Source: Proteles cristata cristata
Taxonomy: Eukaryota; Chordata; Mammalia; Carnivora; Hyaenidae
Length of the DNA stretch: 64,000 bases
Direction: 5' to 3'
Assembly (NCBI GenBank): GCA_017311185.1
Contig: JAESUZ010000443.1
Coordinates: forward strand, 62,001 to 126,000
The first letter of the stretch is position 1. Each line of letters opens with the position of its first letter. A program made the position numbers and the translations under genes. This document shows positions 34,505 through 46,689 of this stretch, one piece after another. The notes under the pieces were generated by a model. The model had not been told where the DNA came from and did not search any database. It saw nothing but the letters and a program-made list of their open reading frames with translations.

Positions 34505-34770
34505 AAAGCCTTCTTTGGAAAGACTTCCCTGAAGTTTGTGGGGAAGAGCTTAACAGGGTGTCTCCTTTATGTTTTCATGTCACATATTGTTATTAAAATT
34601 ATTGGGTGTTTCCTTCTCTCTCCTCTCTGTCACACATACGCGTGCACACAGACACACACACATGCAGATACTAGGATCCATGCTTTACTTACCCCTGTAT
34701 CCCCCATAACTAGCATGGTACCTACTACATACTCATACATAGTAGGTGGTCAATGTTGTGCTTGTTGAAT
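34505..34770 (+). repeat. L2-type LINE 3' fragment
   Basis: 'ggaaagacttccctgaagtt' and later 'tgtatcccccataactagca' then 'catagtaggtggtcaatgtt' and 'gcttgttgaatgcaa' follow L2 3' end order. A CA-rich patch (34635-34670) sits in the middle. Confidence 0.6.
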
Positions 34771-34889
34771 GCAAGGACACAAAAGTTACAAAGTGAACAA
34801 AAAGATACTTTATGAAGACAATGGGCTCTCAGTGGGACTTCAGCAGGACTCTTCTGTCTGGACCAAAGGATACCATCCAAGCCTTAGCC

Positions 34890-35000
34890 AGGTACTCATG
34901 GCCCTTGATCATCTGGCTCTGCCTAGCCTTCTGGCTTTTGTGCTTTACTTCCCATACTCACTTTTTCCTCCTGCCACATGGAGACATTTGAAGCAAAGGA
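34890..35000 (+). repeat. Possible second L2 fragment
   Basis: 'catggcccttgatcatctgg', 'ctctgcctagccttctgg' resembles the L2 'aaggccctgcatgatctggc' region. It lies upstream of the previous fragment in the family but follows it here, so it is probably a separate insertion or a rearranged piece. Confidence 0.4.
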
Positions 35001-36610
35001 CAGAGTACATTTGGAGAGCTCTTCTCCTCTTCTTTCCCATTTGTTTCTTGCACTTCTTTCTTGCACCCAGGAGCTGTCTTGGGTGAGCTTTTACTACCCA
35101 CTGGAAGCTGAGTTGGAGGTCTCTGCCTCCCTCTCAGAATCCCCAAAGTCACCCATGCCAATTTTTATCATTATTTAGTAAGATCAACAGTTACGAAAGA
35201 TCACAATGGGACTTCCTATAAAGAGGCAGGCAATCCCAGCTTTTATGTCTCAGTCCCCAAGGGCATGTAGTTCCTGATACATTACAGCCACTCAGATGTT
35301 AGGTTAAGGAATGCCAAGATCCCAAAGCATGCACATGGGGAGAACAGGCTTTCACAGAATCTCATAACAGAAGAACTAGATATTCTTTGAACATTTTTGA
35401 AGTTTTAGGATGAAATGCCGTATATAAACAAAGATATTTATTAGGCAGGGACTGTTCATGTTGAAGCAAAAATAGAATTAAGGTTTTTAAGACTATCAAT
35501 GGCTGAGAGATAAGAGTTTCTCTGAGGTTTATGTCACAGAGAAAGTTACTACAACATGTATGCCACAATTGAAATCTAAATAGACAGTTTTAGGTCATGT
35601 ACCTCTCTCCCTTGTGATGTACTTGTCACTATCTCTCCAGGAAGGGGTATCTGAAAGGAAGTAGGATGAGCCATTAGGATCCTAGATTAGGGAAGCCCAC
35701 AGGGCCACTGCTTGAAGAAGTTCAGCTGTTTAGCTTTGATATCTGTTTACTCTAAGTACCCTTTTGGGCTCTCCACTGCAAAGTTCTTCCATAATGTCTT
35801 CAAGTCTCTGGAAGAAGATCTGGCATATGAAACATTGTTAGCCTTGATGATATCCATCATGAATATGCACCTACACTAAAGCTCAGAGAAAAATTAAAGT
35901 AATGTTGGCATTTAGCACTCATTAAATTTGCAAAAGTTCTGAGGAAATAAAAGTATAACTGTCATGTAATTTGAGGATGGGAGAGTAGCTGCTGGCTGAA
36001 TCCTCAGAGATCAAATAGGGCTGAAATTAATAACCCAACTGGAGACTTTCAATTGTCAAAACACTGCAGAAGAAAGTGAATTTGATCTCTAAAGCTGAAG
36101 GGTAGACAGACATGACTGCAATGTAAAAGATCTTAAAGTGGTCTGAGAGACAGACTAGGCATTAGAGTCTTCATATTTTAGGTATTTGCTAAATCAGTTC
36201 AGTCAATACTTTTTCCTAACAAGGAACAATCTCCTAATGTCCCAGCTGGTAGATAATTTGATATGTTAAATTCACACATTTATTTTACAAGATGCTAAAT
36301 GTGATATTTGTCATCATTTGGGCACATCTCCTTTTCCTGGTCCATGGCTGCTACAGAGCTGCCACATCAGATGCAGAGGCTTCTTGTGACCTTCTAGATT
36401 CTTTCTGTGACCTCCTCTTTGTTCTCTATTTTTCCTGTATTTCTACATGTCTCAGGTGTAGCTCAGCCTCAACTGCGTTCAGTTTTGTAGTGAGTTATTC
36501 TTTAAATTGCTTCCAAGTCCTTTTATAAATCCTAAATGATCACTCAGGGGAATAGGCAGGGTAGATTACCCCCTGCCTCCTTTGGGATGAGGAACAGGTA
36601 CTAGGAATGG
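35000..36610. other. Unique sequence, no gene seen
   Basis: Short frames only (for example 36292-36528, rich in hydrophobic residues, unrecognised). Confidence 0.5.
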
Positions 36611-36617
36611 ACAAGTA

Positions 36618-36800
36618 AGGGGCCTCTGGGCGTCTCAGTTGGTTAAGTATCTGAATTTTTATTTTGGCTCAGGTCATGATTTCATGGTTTGTGAGATTGA
36701 GCCCTGCATTGGGGATTCTCTCTCTCTTGCTCTCTCCCTCTGCTCCTTCCCAACTCATGCTCTCTCGCTCTCAAAATAAATTCATAAACTTAAAAAAGAA
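36618..36800 (+). mobile_element. tRNA-derived felid SINE with central deletion
   Basis: Head 'ggggcctctgggcgtctcag' and core 'tggctcaggtcatgatttc' pass to box B 'gattgagccctgcattgggg'. It then jumps to the CT-rich part, losing the usual 'ctgtgctgac…gagcctg' body. The flanks ga(a/g)tggacaa lie at about 36606 and 36806. Confidence 0.9.
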
Positions 36801-36814
36801 AAAAGAGTGGACAA

Positions 36815-39800
36815 AAGATGAACCTAATGAATAAGTGTCAAAGATGGGCATTGCACTAGATATCTGTCGTTCCCCTCCCATATCTCATCAGCCTACCTTT
36901 TGGCTCTGACCATTGTTGAGTCAACCATTGGCTGTGTTACAGGTACTCTTGACAGCACTGCATGTCAGCTGTAGTGTGTGTTTGTCTTGTTTCTTTCAGG
37001 GATTCTCTGCTTCATGGTGAAAATCCTGAAGGAGAGAAAATTAACACCATCCAGTGTTAATCTTAGCTTGTAACGGTTGGGTTGTTCCTCTCTTCTGTGT
37101 CTACAATTGACAATTTTGAATTTTGAAGGGTCTTCTACATGTTTCCTTAAAGCATCCTCACCAGGACTAAACCCCTGTTGCCCACAACAAAAGCCAACTC
37201 AAGTGCATACCTTTGGGTTAGCTATCCCTCCTCCCTTGTTTCAGTATTCCCAGGGTCCCCCCCCCCCATTCCCTAGGTTCACTTCTCCAAGTCAACTACT
37301 TGCATAAAAAATTTATCTTAGGTTCTGCTTCCGAAAAACATTATCATAGCTTACAGTTACATGGCTGATCAGTTACAACAGGCTGCAAACACACTGTTTT
37401 GATTTTTCTAGTTCATTCTTCTTATTACCCTATTAATCACCAGACCTAAAATTCAATACTCATCTATTTTCCCATTTACCAACAACAGCTATAGATTTAA
37501 TATTTGTAAACTAAGTATAACTTCTTTAAGTTCTGTGGAGTCTTTCACACATTAGATGCTTAGTAATAGGAAATTGTGGTCACCTGAAGGTAGTGATTGT
37601 TAAAGAAGAAAGATGTATGCATAAATATGAAGAGAAATGCATAAATTGATCTTCTACAATTGACTTAAAAGAGCTGGAAGTAGCTCTCTTTGTTCAGTGT
37701 CATTTCTAAGGTCAGTTTACAAGGGCTCCATGTCTATAAAGCTTCCAGGCTGGCTTCTTTTCATCCTATATTTTCTAACAAAAAGTAAAAATTTAATTTT
37801 TATGGCTTCTTGTTTTAAGTATATTGATGGCTTACTTTTAAAAGTCTTCCTAAGTGAAGAAAATAGAATGATGATTATAGCTTTGAGCTCTAAAGCAATA
37901 ATATCGATATTTACCAGTTTTATTTATAGACACACACGTGTTAATAGGGATTTTCCTCTCACGAATCTTATAAAGATGGAACATGATTATTCATATTTGT
38001 TTGTTTCTGGTACAAAAAAAGCATCACACACCAGCACAGGATCAAGAAAAACCAACTGCTGAATGTCAGACTATTCTTGATTTGGAAAGGACAATTTTAA
38101 GTATAAATAATAGTACAAAAGGAACAATTCTATTCAGTTTGTGCAGACTATCAGATCAACTAGCCACAGTGCTTTTATTTAAAAGCCAACAAAGGTCATT
38201 TTATAATATTTGGCAGCTGCCAGAAATTAAGCAGCCTGAATGTGAACATTGCTGTGATTGCTGGTCACTAAAGATTTAGAAGCAGTGTGTTAAGTTACAA
38301 ATATGAATAAAGGAAACTAAGATACAGTTTCTGGAACTTAGAACTATTGATTGAAATACCTGTCACTGTGGAACAAATAATGGAGTCTTTATCGTGCTCT
38401 TCCTAAAGCACATATATATAGTCTACACAGAGTGGCCAAGGAATCCATTTCTCTCAAGGCCTAAAATAGAGTTACGTATGTAAAGTTATCAGTTATTATT
38501 CTATGGGCTGAATACCAGAATTATCCACATGATTAATAACATCATATAAATATTAACGAAGTTATAAATTGTAGTTTGTTTGGACATAAAAAAAATATTA
38601 AGCCCTATCAGTTGAAAAATAATAACATGAAACCTGTTTTCATAATTGCATAGTTGCTTAATACTTTAGGAAAAATATGTATACTTGATTTTTAAAAAAT
38701 TCTTCTTGAATCTCTGTACAATTTACTTTTTAGTCAGAAAGTAAAATATCTTTGTGTCAACAAGCCCATCGTTTGACTTCATATTTCACTAGAATATAAG
38801 TTCTCACAGGCATATTATGATGGCTTTCCCTATTCTCTAATATTATAAAACTAGATTTATATTTACATGACTATATTGGTAAAAATCAAGCTATGAAAGT
38901 ACTTTACTTAATTTTGCTTAAATTCTATGTGGAGTTGGCAATAGCAGCTAACAGTATATATTCAAAAAAGAGCCAGGAAGTCAGTAGAGAACAACAATGA
39001 CTGAAGAAGAGTAGCCATGACAAATGACCACTACTGATGGTCACATTTTAATGATGCAGATGGCCAACAAGATTCAGTAGGATCTGCAACAGAAAAATCT
39101 CTTTCAAGCTCGTGGTAAGACTAGGGCATCAACTACCGGCAGACAGGATGGACTTTATTGGATATGCATCACAAAGTCTTCACTCTGCAGGAAATTATAC
39201 ACTTGCTCTGGAAATGGGGCAATTATGTGAAATGTTAATGAATGCTTTCAGACAAAAGAAGTGTCAAAATAGCAAAGTGGGATTGGATTTTATGAGAAGG
39301 TTAATTTCTAAAGTCAGCATATAAAGCAAAACACTCACAAAGTCAAAATTACCTCTGAAAATTCCTTATGAAAGTCCCTTGCCACATAAGAAACAGAGAC
39401 ATCCAGAGTTCAAAGTTTTTGCCTCTTGTATTTTTATTGTTTAAGAATGGAAATGGACTATTATTTCTTTAGTTCAGGTTACTATGTTTCAGCTGAGGAG
39501 CCAACATAGCTGCTTGCATTTAGGGACTATGTGGTACCAAAAATACCTATTTAAAAGCAATTTTTTCCTAACTGCTATGAAATACTTGCACTCAAAATTA
39601 TACAGTATGACAATTTTGGAAAGTCATAGGACACTGGGTAGAATCAATTACCTTTATTTGGTGAGGTATTTTTACTTACTTATGAAAGCAATCGTATCTG
39701 AGGCTACTCCCTACTCTAAGCTCTGGATTTATGAGATACGGTCATTATTATAAGAAAGAAAGTAGTCAGGAGTATTGTTCCAAAATAAGGAAAATCAGAA

Positions 39801-40004
39801 AAATTCATGGCAAAATGCTACATCACTACTAAGACTCTATGTCAGCACCCACGCCAATCATCTAAATTTGAATTCATGTTGACTTTTTAAATCAGCCTCC
39901 GAAGTGATGAGCCTCTGACATAGGACTGAGTCAGGAATTTGGGTAAGTTATGAGTAAAAGCTTTAGCAATAGAGAGATTTACATTTGGAAAGCAGAACCA
40001 CTTT
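36815..40004. other. Long SINE-free stretch, no supported gene
   Basis: AT-rich. A poly-C run occurs at about 37258-37267. The open stretch around 39060-39324 codes for about 88 residues ending in a stop (39322-39324) but matches no family I recognise and has no clear gene context. No transposon ends were recognised. Confidence 0.45.
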
Positions 40005-40770
40005 TAAAAAACCTTTCTTATCTTGAGATAATTATAAACTAACATGCAGTGTGAGAAATAATACCAAAGGATCCCATGTACCCTTTACCCAGTTTCTCTG
40101 GAGCATCTTGCAAAACTAAAGCACAAGATCATAACTGGTGTGTAAGTTTTCTAAGGCTGCCATTACAAAGTACTGTAGGTATTTGGTGGTTTTAAACGGA
40201 AATGTATTCCCTCCTAGTTCTGGAAACTAGAAGTCTGAGATCAAGTTGTCCACAGGGTTGGTTTCTTCTAAGCCTCCTGGCCTCAGAGGCTGAAGTTAAG
40301 GTGAGTGGAGCACCTCAAGGTGTTGGCAGGGATGGTTTCTCTTTGCTTGTAGATAGCTTCTCCCTCTGTCTTCACAGGGTCTTCCTATAAGTGTCTGTGT
40401 TCAAATTTCCTTTTTCTTTTTATGAGGAAACCAGTCATATTGGGTTAGGACCCACCCTAATGACCTCATTTCAACTTAGTACCTCTTTAAAGACTCAATT
40501 TTCAAATATGGTTACATTCTGAGGAACTGGGATAGGGCTTCAACATATGAATTTGGTTGCGGGGCAGTTCAATCTATAACAACTAGGATATTGGCATTCA
40601 TACAGTCAGAATATAGAACATGTCCATCATCACAAGGATCTCTCATATTGACTTTCATAGCTACATGCACCTCTCTTCTCTCGCCCTACCTAACCCCTGG
40701 AATTCACTAATCTGTTCTCCACTTCTATAATTTATAAGACTCTGGATATTATTTTTACATCGTATTTTAG
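40005..40770 (-). mobile_element. Old LINE-1 3' fragment (reverse), split by an MLT1
   Basis: The left part (40005-40138) has 'ataattataaactaacatgc' and 'gagcatcttgcaaaactaaa'. The right part (40582-40770) has 'gatattggcattcatacagt', 'ccatcatcacaaggatctct' and 'cccctggaattcactaatct'. These are contiguous in the antisense 3' UTR of old LINE-1s, so the MLT1 inserted later. Confidence 0.7.
40139..40581 (-). mobile_element. MLT1-type MaLR solo LTR (reverse), nested in LINE-1
   Basis: The antisense order is 'ttttctaaggctgccattac', 'agttctggaaactagaagtc', 'tctccctctgtcttcacagg', 'aggacccaccctaatgacct', 'aaatatggttacattctgag' and 'gggcttcaacatatgaattt'. The 5-bp flanks actgg (40134) and actag (40582) fit the 5-bp duplication of ERVL-type elements with one change. 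It is the opposite-strand relative of 18120-18543. Confidence 0.86.
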
Positions 40771-40774
40771 TTGG

Positions 40775-41375
40775 CTTTTTCTGACATAGATACAGCAAGG
40801 GAAGGCAAGGATTCCATTTCATTACTACTCAGGGGAGGTGGAAAACCAGACTCCAACATAGTCTCTACTCCCCTGGGTGAGGCCAAGTTTCTCCTTCCTG
40901 CCTAGAAGGGATGCAAGTTCATTTTTTGTTCAGCTTTCCCTGACACAACCCCAGTGCGGGATCTTACAGAGTCCAGAAGGTAGACGTCTTGGTTCTCCAC
41001 CACAGTTTTTCTGTGATGTTTGGCATGAATAGAGGGATTATTGTCTAACAGCTTTCTGTCTTGCCAGGTTTCTCCTTTCCTGCTCTTTTAGAGAAAAGGC
41101 CTTAGTCTGGGCCTTTTGGGTCTATGCCTGTTGGCATTTCGGGGTTGTCAACCTCTGGCTAAAAAAAAAAAAACAAAAACCCAGGGAATTCTCCACATCG
41201 TCACTTCTTGAGTCTAGGGGAACTAGGAACTGGGGTTCCTAGTCTGTCCTTCTTCTTTCTATTTTTCAGAGTCTTATATTTGTTTTATATAAAGTGTTCG
41301 GGTGTTCTTGTGCTTAGTGAGAGGAAAAGAGATAAGTACTTCCACTTGATCTTCCTGGAAGCAGAAGTCATTCTC
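40775..41375. other. Unique sequence, no gene seen
   Basis: An A-run sits at about 41161-41173. Otherwise nothing was recognised. Confidence 0.5.
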
Positions 41376-41379
41376 ACTC

Positions 41380-41505
41380 GCTTAAGCAGTTTGATCTTTT
41401 TGCCACAGTTTCCTTATCTCTAAGACGTGGAAAACACCTACTTCATAAGGTGGTGCAGGAAATTAAACAAGAACATTTGTAAGGTGCTTGACTCATTGTA
41501 GACAA
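41380..41505 (-). repeat. MIR fragment (reverse)
   Basis: 'cacagtttccttatctctaa' with 'acctacttcataaggtggtg' and 'aaggtgcttgactcattgta' keeps antisense MIR order. Confidence 0.55.
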
Positions 41506-41659
41506 TGCTCCTCTTTGAAATGAAACTGTGCTACAAGTCAGCTGATCTCTCAAGTGCATATTACAAGACTTCCTCTGTATCTTTGAATAACAAGTTCCCA
41601 GTACATAGTACATACTCAAATATCTACTCAAATGCTAGTTCCTCATATATTACTGTGAT

Positions 41660-41785
41660 TTCACAGTGTGTCTTTGAGCCAATCCTCACCAACAGGGCCA
41701 TTTCCTCAGTGACAGAATGAGGATAACACTTGATATCTACACCTCATAGGAGCAGAATGGTTACACATACAAACACTTTCTTCTA
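41660..41785 (-). repeat. MIR fragment (reverse)
   Basis: 'catttcctcagtgacagaat', 'gaggataacacttgatatct' and 'acacctcataggagcagaat' parallel the antisense MIR core. It is a second copy within 200 bp of the one before. Confidence 0.5.
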
Positions 41786-41789
41786 AATG

Positions 41790-42830
41790 ATACCCTCATG
41801 TGGTAGCAACAATATGGGGGAGAGGCCTTACTACTGCAATAACACAATAATATACTGTCATTATTACTGGGGCTACCTTGTCTTTATTCCCATTTCCCCT
41901 ATTGTTCCACAGCAAGGTGAACTAGAATTTCAGTGAAGCCAGCACAACAGAAGTAGAGACAGCTGCCAGCAGAGCCAAGGTGTAGAGCATAAGGGACTTA
42001 CAGCCACCGCAAGGAACACTCATGACTCAATTCTAGTAATCACAAATCGGGTTTTCCTTTACTATAAAATAGGACTATAGGTACACAGCTGGTGTAATGT
42101 ACACACATAGTCTTATTTCTCCTACATTAAATTCTCAGATGAGAGCTATGCATAAGCAAATCTATAACATTTCAAAAGTATATAATTTATTGGGTGAAGA
42201 ACTCTAACTTTTAATTAATTTTAGACCTTTATAACAATGGATACACAATGATAGTTTCCTTAAGCTATTAAATAGTTTGAAGTTTCAGAGCTGGGGACAA
42301 TTGCAAGGTACACAGTCAAAACCCTGAGGACGATTGTTTTAGCCTTGAGGTTCTAACAAGTAATCTGAAGTTAAATATTTTCTCATACATTTTGAGGAAC
42401 TTCAGATATGGTGATTTGATTGTCACCCCAGTGGTCTTTCTAAAACATTTACATTTCTTTAAACACAGTAAATGAACCCATCTAACTTTCACATGCTTAT
42501 CTTTCTGGAAGATATAAATTTGCCAGAATCTCCTTCCCCACTTCGGAAGGGAGTTGAAGGATCAGATTCCTTAAGAGCACCTTGTTTTATGGCAAGATCA
42601 GATGTCTTCCTCTGTGGAAATGTGTTTTGTCTCTGTGTGTTGTAGAAGAAACTTCTATGGCCAGAAACATCAGCTTACCATCTCCAGATGAACAGATGCA
42701 TGCTTATTATTCTTTTCTCCTATCATTGTCAGAGCTTAAGCTTACCCAAATTTGGATTATATTACTTTGGTTACCAGGAAATGTGAAGAACATCTCAAAT
42801 CACATAGGAACTCTTGACTTCTCTATTAAA
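41790..42830. other. Unique sequence, no gene seen
   Basis: No coding or repeat signal was recognised. Confidence 0.5.
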
Positions 42831-42834
42831 AAAA

Positions 42835-42935
42835 AAAATTCCTTGGGGGCAGAGGTCATATTTATTCACCTTGTCATCCTAGTGCCAAGAATACTCATTG
42901 CCTGGTAACTAATAAGCATTTATTGAACAAAAGGG
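42835..42935 (+). repeat. L2-type LINE 3' tail
   Basis: 'ttgggggcagaggtcatatt', 'ccttgtcatcctagtgccaa' and 'actaataagcatttattgaa' match the L2 3' end in order. Confidence 0.6.
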
Positions 42936-42939
42936 GTGT

Positions 42940-44395
42940 GAAAGGAGGGAAACAAACAAGAGGAGTAACTCAAGCAATTACTTTCAAAGTTGCCCTGTGA
43001 CCAGTGTTCAAGCTGAATGTTCTAGAGGAGTAAGACACTTAAAGATTTTATAAACTATTTTAAAGAAGATTGGATTTCATTGTTCAAGCCTTGACAAATA
43101 TGGGAAACTGAGGCCATGTCAATCATGGGACATGATACAAGAACAACAAGAGTAGGGCTGTGGAGCAGCCATTGGTGGGACAATCAGGTGGAGGGGAGAG
43201 TTGAGACTAAGGTCCTGAATGGGTCAGTAGAAAATTTCTTGTCCTTCAGTATCTTTCACAGGAAAGATAATGTAAATGGGAACCTTAGAAATGCATTTTT
43301 CTATTATCCAATGTACTGAATGCTGCCCCAACACAAGAGCTTAGAATTCTAGCTCTGAGGGAATGGAAAGGAACATAGAAGAGAAGATCAACAGTAAGAA
43401 ACACAGAGCTCTAAAAGAATAAAATATGGATAAACCAGAAAGAGATAAGCATTTTGTTAAGATCAAGATTGTATTAGATAACAAAGACAAACAGCAAGTT
43501 GACTTAAAAACAAAACACACACAAAAAAAACCCTTTTGTGACAAACAGCTTCTTCTTGGCACGCATTACCTTTTTTCCTTTTCCTCAACAGAATGCTTTT
43601 TTTTTTTTTCACAAGAATATGTTTCGGTGAGTTAGAATTTTATTAAAATTGGTTTTCTTTAAAATATCCAGCTGCCAAAATATGCAATCTTACCTTCTGG
43701 TGAAAAACAGTTGGAAAAAATCTGGGATTGTATGAAAAACTAACAGATGAAGAATTATTAGTATTTATTATTTCCAGAGATATGGTGGATTAAATATTCT
43801 AAAGAGTCTCTTCCTAAGGAGGGAATATTTAATCTAGCAGAATAAATAGAAATATAAAAGTATCTTTTATAAAGTGTCAACAGGTTGGCACAAAATTAAG
43901 GAGTATGAAAAACCCCCAAATTATTTAAAACCAGGAATACTGGATAAGCAGGCACAAAATCAACCTGTCAGTTTCTGTAGAACATTGGAGATTCTTGTGT
44001 TACTCCTTTGAGAACTAATATGAAGAAGAAATAAATTTACAGTCCATCCACTTATGGAATCTAATAGTATATCACTGCATAAAATTTTGACTTCTTGAGG
44101 ATATTAAAAACAAAAACAAAAATAAAACATTGCCAGAAAAAATGACGTCAAGGAAACATGCCTTCTCAAACTTGGTGCTAAGTGATGGGGAAATAAGATA
44201 ACTTCTTTCCTGAGAGTACGTAAACATAAACTAGTCTGGTCCTCATATTGACTGTCTCCGTTCAAGTTACTTATGTGGTCCAAGGAAACCCCAAGCGCAG
44301 AATTTAATTTCTCATTAGGATTAGTCATACTTCTAGGATACTGAGAAAACAACACATCAATCCTTTCTGAGGAATTTAACAACCCAGAATTCTAG
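42940..44395. other. Unique sequence, no gene seen
   Basis: Short frames only. T- and A-runs occur at 43596-43608 and near 43520. Confidence 0.5.
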
Positions 44396-45290
44396 GAATT
44401 TCCACAGAGGAAATGGAGTATCTCCATACACGCACAAAAATACAAACCACAAAATAATAAAGAAAACATATTATGGGTAAGAACTGGCAGACGTAGGCTC
44501 ACAAACATCTCAGATATCTGAATTATCAATCAGAGTAAAAAGCAAATATGTTTAAAGAAATGAGACCCTTGAAAATGAGCTGGGAACAAGAGACTTTAAA
44601 GAACGACCAAGAGATTTAAAACACAACCAAATAGAATAAGTAGAAAAGAATACAGTACATAAAATGTAAAATTCAGAATATGAGTTAAAAATCTCATTCA
44701 TTTCCTTTTTGCTGTCTATACCAGAAGTGTAATTTGAAGAAAATTTCCAAAATGTATTCCAGAAGGATTGATATATAAATATAACAAAGAGACATGGAGA
44801 ATAAAATAAAAAGTCTAACATTTGTCTGATTGCACTTCTAGAAGGACTTGAAAGCATAAAGAAAAGAAAGATAGTAGCTGAAATTTTTTTGTAGTTATTA
44901 AAAAGCCACGACTCCCAGGTCCAAAGCAATAAAAATAAACATAAACATAAAATCACACCCTGACCCATCATCACTGCTGAAGAAAGACAGATTGTAAAAA
45001 GTAGTCAGAAATGAAAAATAGTTTACAAAATAAAGGCAATTAGAATGATGGCTGAACTCTTTAAGAGTATCATAGAAGGTAGAAGGCAGTGAAATGATAT
45101 ATTTAAAGTGGGGAGAAAAGAGAATTTATCATTCTATACCTGGAGACATGCTCAAGTAAAAGAGCATTCAAAATTGTTTTACAACCAGAATAACGCCACT
45201 AAGTAAATTCTACTAAATGTTATTCAAACAGAAGGGAAATGATCCCAGATAGAGAATCTGCAATATAAAAAGTAAGGTCTAGCCTCTAGC
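44396..45290 (+). mobile_element. Old LINE-1/HAL1 ORF1-derived relic
   Basis: The right end reads 'ggagaaaagagaatttatca', 'ctactaaatgttattcaaac' and 'agaagggaaatgatcccaga', matching the end of ORF1 in old LINE-1/HAL1 elements. The A-rich upstream sequence fits the rest. It is heavily decayed with no long frame. Confidence 0.5.
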
Positions 45291-45747
45291 CCATACCTCA
45301 TTTGGCAGCATGACAGTACAAAATGCATTGTTCAGATCTCCCTTTGAGGGCTTGTAATGAGGAGTCCAGGTCAATGACAACCAACAGTTGTAGCATCTTC
45401 AGGATTTGTTGCTGTATTTGAAATCAAAGACAACCCTACCCAGACAGCTCCCAGTCAATGACATAGAGAAACAGGAATACAAGAGTGTGGATACTTTGTC
45501 CAGTGCAAGCCTACTATGATAGACATCCAAATCTCTGCTCTGGAGCTTTCTATCAGGCTCATTGAGACTCTCAAAGCTGCAGCTCAGTTGCATGCTATTC
45601 CTATCCAATCCCCATTTCTTCTCTGCCTATTTCATAAGTGTCAGACCTGAATTGTAGTCTGAAGGGTTTCTCTATTCCTGGTTCTTTACCCCCTTATGTC
45701 CCACAGCCATTACCAGCAATAAGATTAATGTATTTCTGTCTGTCTTG

Positions 45748-46275
45748 GTGATGTTACTGGACACAGAACCATTTCCAAACTTAGATTTGGCTGCTTGCCA
45801 CTCAAAAATCAATACTGAGAGACAAGTGAGGTGGGAAAGGCAAGGTTACTTTATTTAGAAAGGCAGCAACCTGGGAAGATGGTAGACTAATATCTCAAAG
45901 AGCATTCTCCCCAACCTGGCAAATCCAGAGTGTTTTAAAGGGAAGGCATGGGAAAAGGGAAGGCATGGGAAAAGGGAGCTGCATGTAAGAGAAGCACGTG
46001 CTTAGGTGTTTAGTCATAAGTTGACATGACCCTGAACAGAGTTGTGGACATCCATGGAAGCTGTTTTTGAAAGTAGTCAACCCTTAGCATCTAGTAAAGA
46101 GGACCTTCATTCCTCAAGATCAGTAGTCTGCAAGTGTCAAAGGAAGTAAGGCAGTGCTGCTGCAGATGATGGGACTTAGGTCAGTAAGCAAGGAGTTCAT
46201 AAGCTTGAGGCAAGTTAACCCTTAAGACCAGTTGGAGTGCTGTTAGTGCTATTTCCTAAAAGGCATAACCTAACA
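45748..46275 (-). mobile_element. LTR of an endogenous retrovirus-like element (reverse)
   Basis: The antisense poly(A) signal (tttatt at 45850-45855) lies about 100 bp from a TG-type left end ('tgatgttactggacacag'). The sequence then reads as U3 to about 46275 ('…ataacctaaca'). It contains a 17-bp tandem duplication (gggaaggcatgggaaaa) near 45940-45975. No matching flanking duplication was found, so the ends are approximate. Confidence 0.5.
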
Positions 46276-46353
46276 TAATTGGTACCTGGAGTGGCCCAAG
46301 AAAGCAGGTGGTAAAATGGGGTTTGGGAACTGGTTCAGTCACCAGCTGGGTAG

Positions 46354-46680
46354 TGATGAGGTTTTGGGGCAATAGGAGGTTGAGAACTGCTGGCTAAGAA
46401 AGAATTCTTGAAGACACTTTTGGTGCAAAAAGGTGATTTTATTAAAGCATGGGGACAGGACATTAGGCTATTTATAAGATTGTCCTTTTCTTGTAATTGT
46501 ACTAAGATATTTGTGAATTGATGGAAGTTCTATCAGTTTAAACATTTGGTTTCTGTCCTTTACTTTGTTCTTGGGCAGCCAGGAACACCTGAGGAATATC
46601 ATACATATCCCTCCTGGGGAGTTGGGGATGGGTATGCTAGCTTGTACTTTGCCCTCAGCTTGCTTTATGGTCCCTCGTCA
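46354..46680 (-). mobile_element. Shortened LTR, relative of 14184-14868 (reverse)
   Basis: It shares 'ttggtgcaaaaaggtgattt', 'tattaaagca(c/t)ggggacagga', 'ttgttcttgggcagccagga' and 'tttgccctcagcttgc' with the LTR at 14184. About 360 bp between the poly(A) signal region and 'gattg(t)cctttt' is missing. A possible 4-bp duplication ggta lies at 46349 and 46681. It directly follows the LTR at 45748. Confidence 0.68.
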
Positions 46681-46689
46681 GGTAATAAT

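Noticed and set aside
43116..43635. Short frames around 43 kb
   Set aside because: Lengths are near chance for AT-rich DNA and no motif is recognisable.
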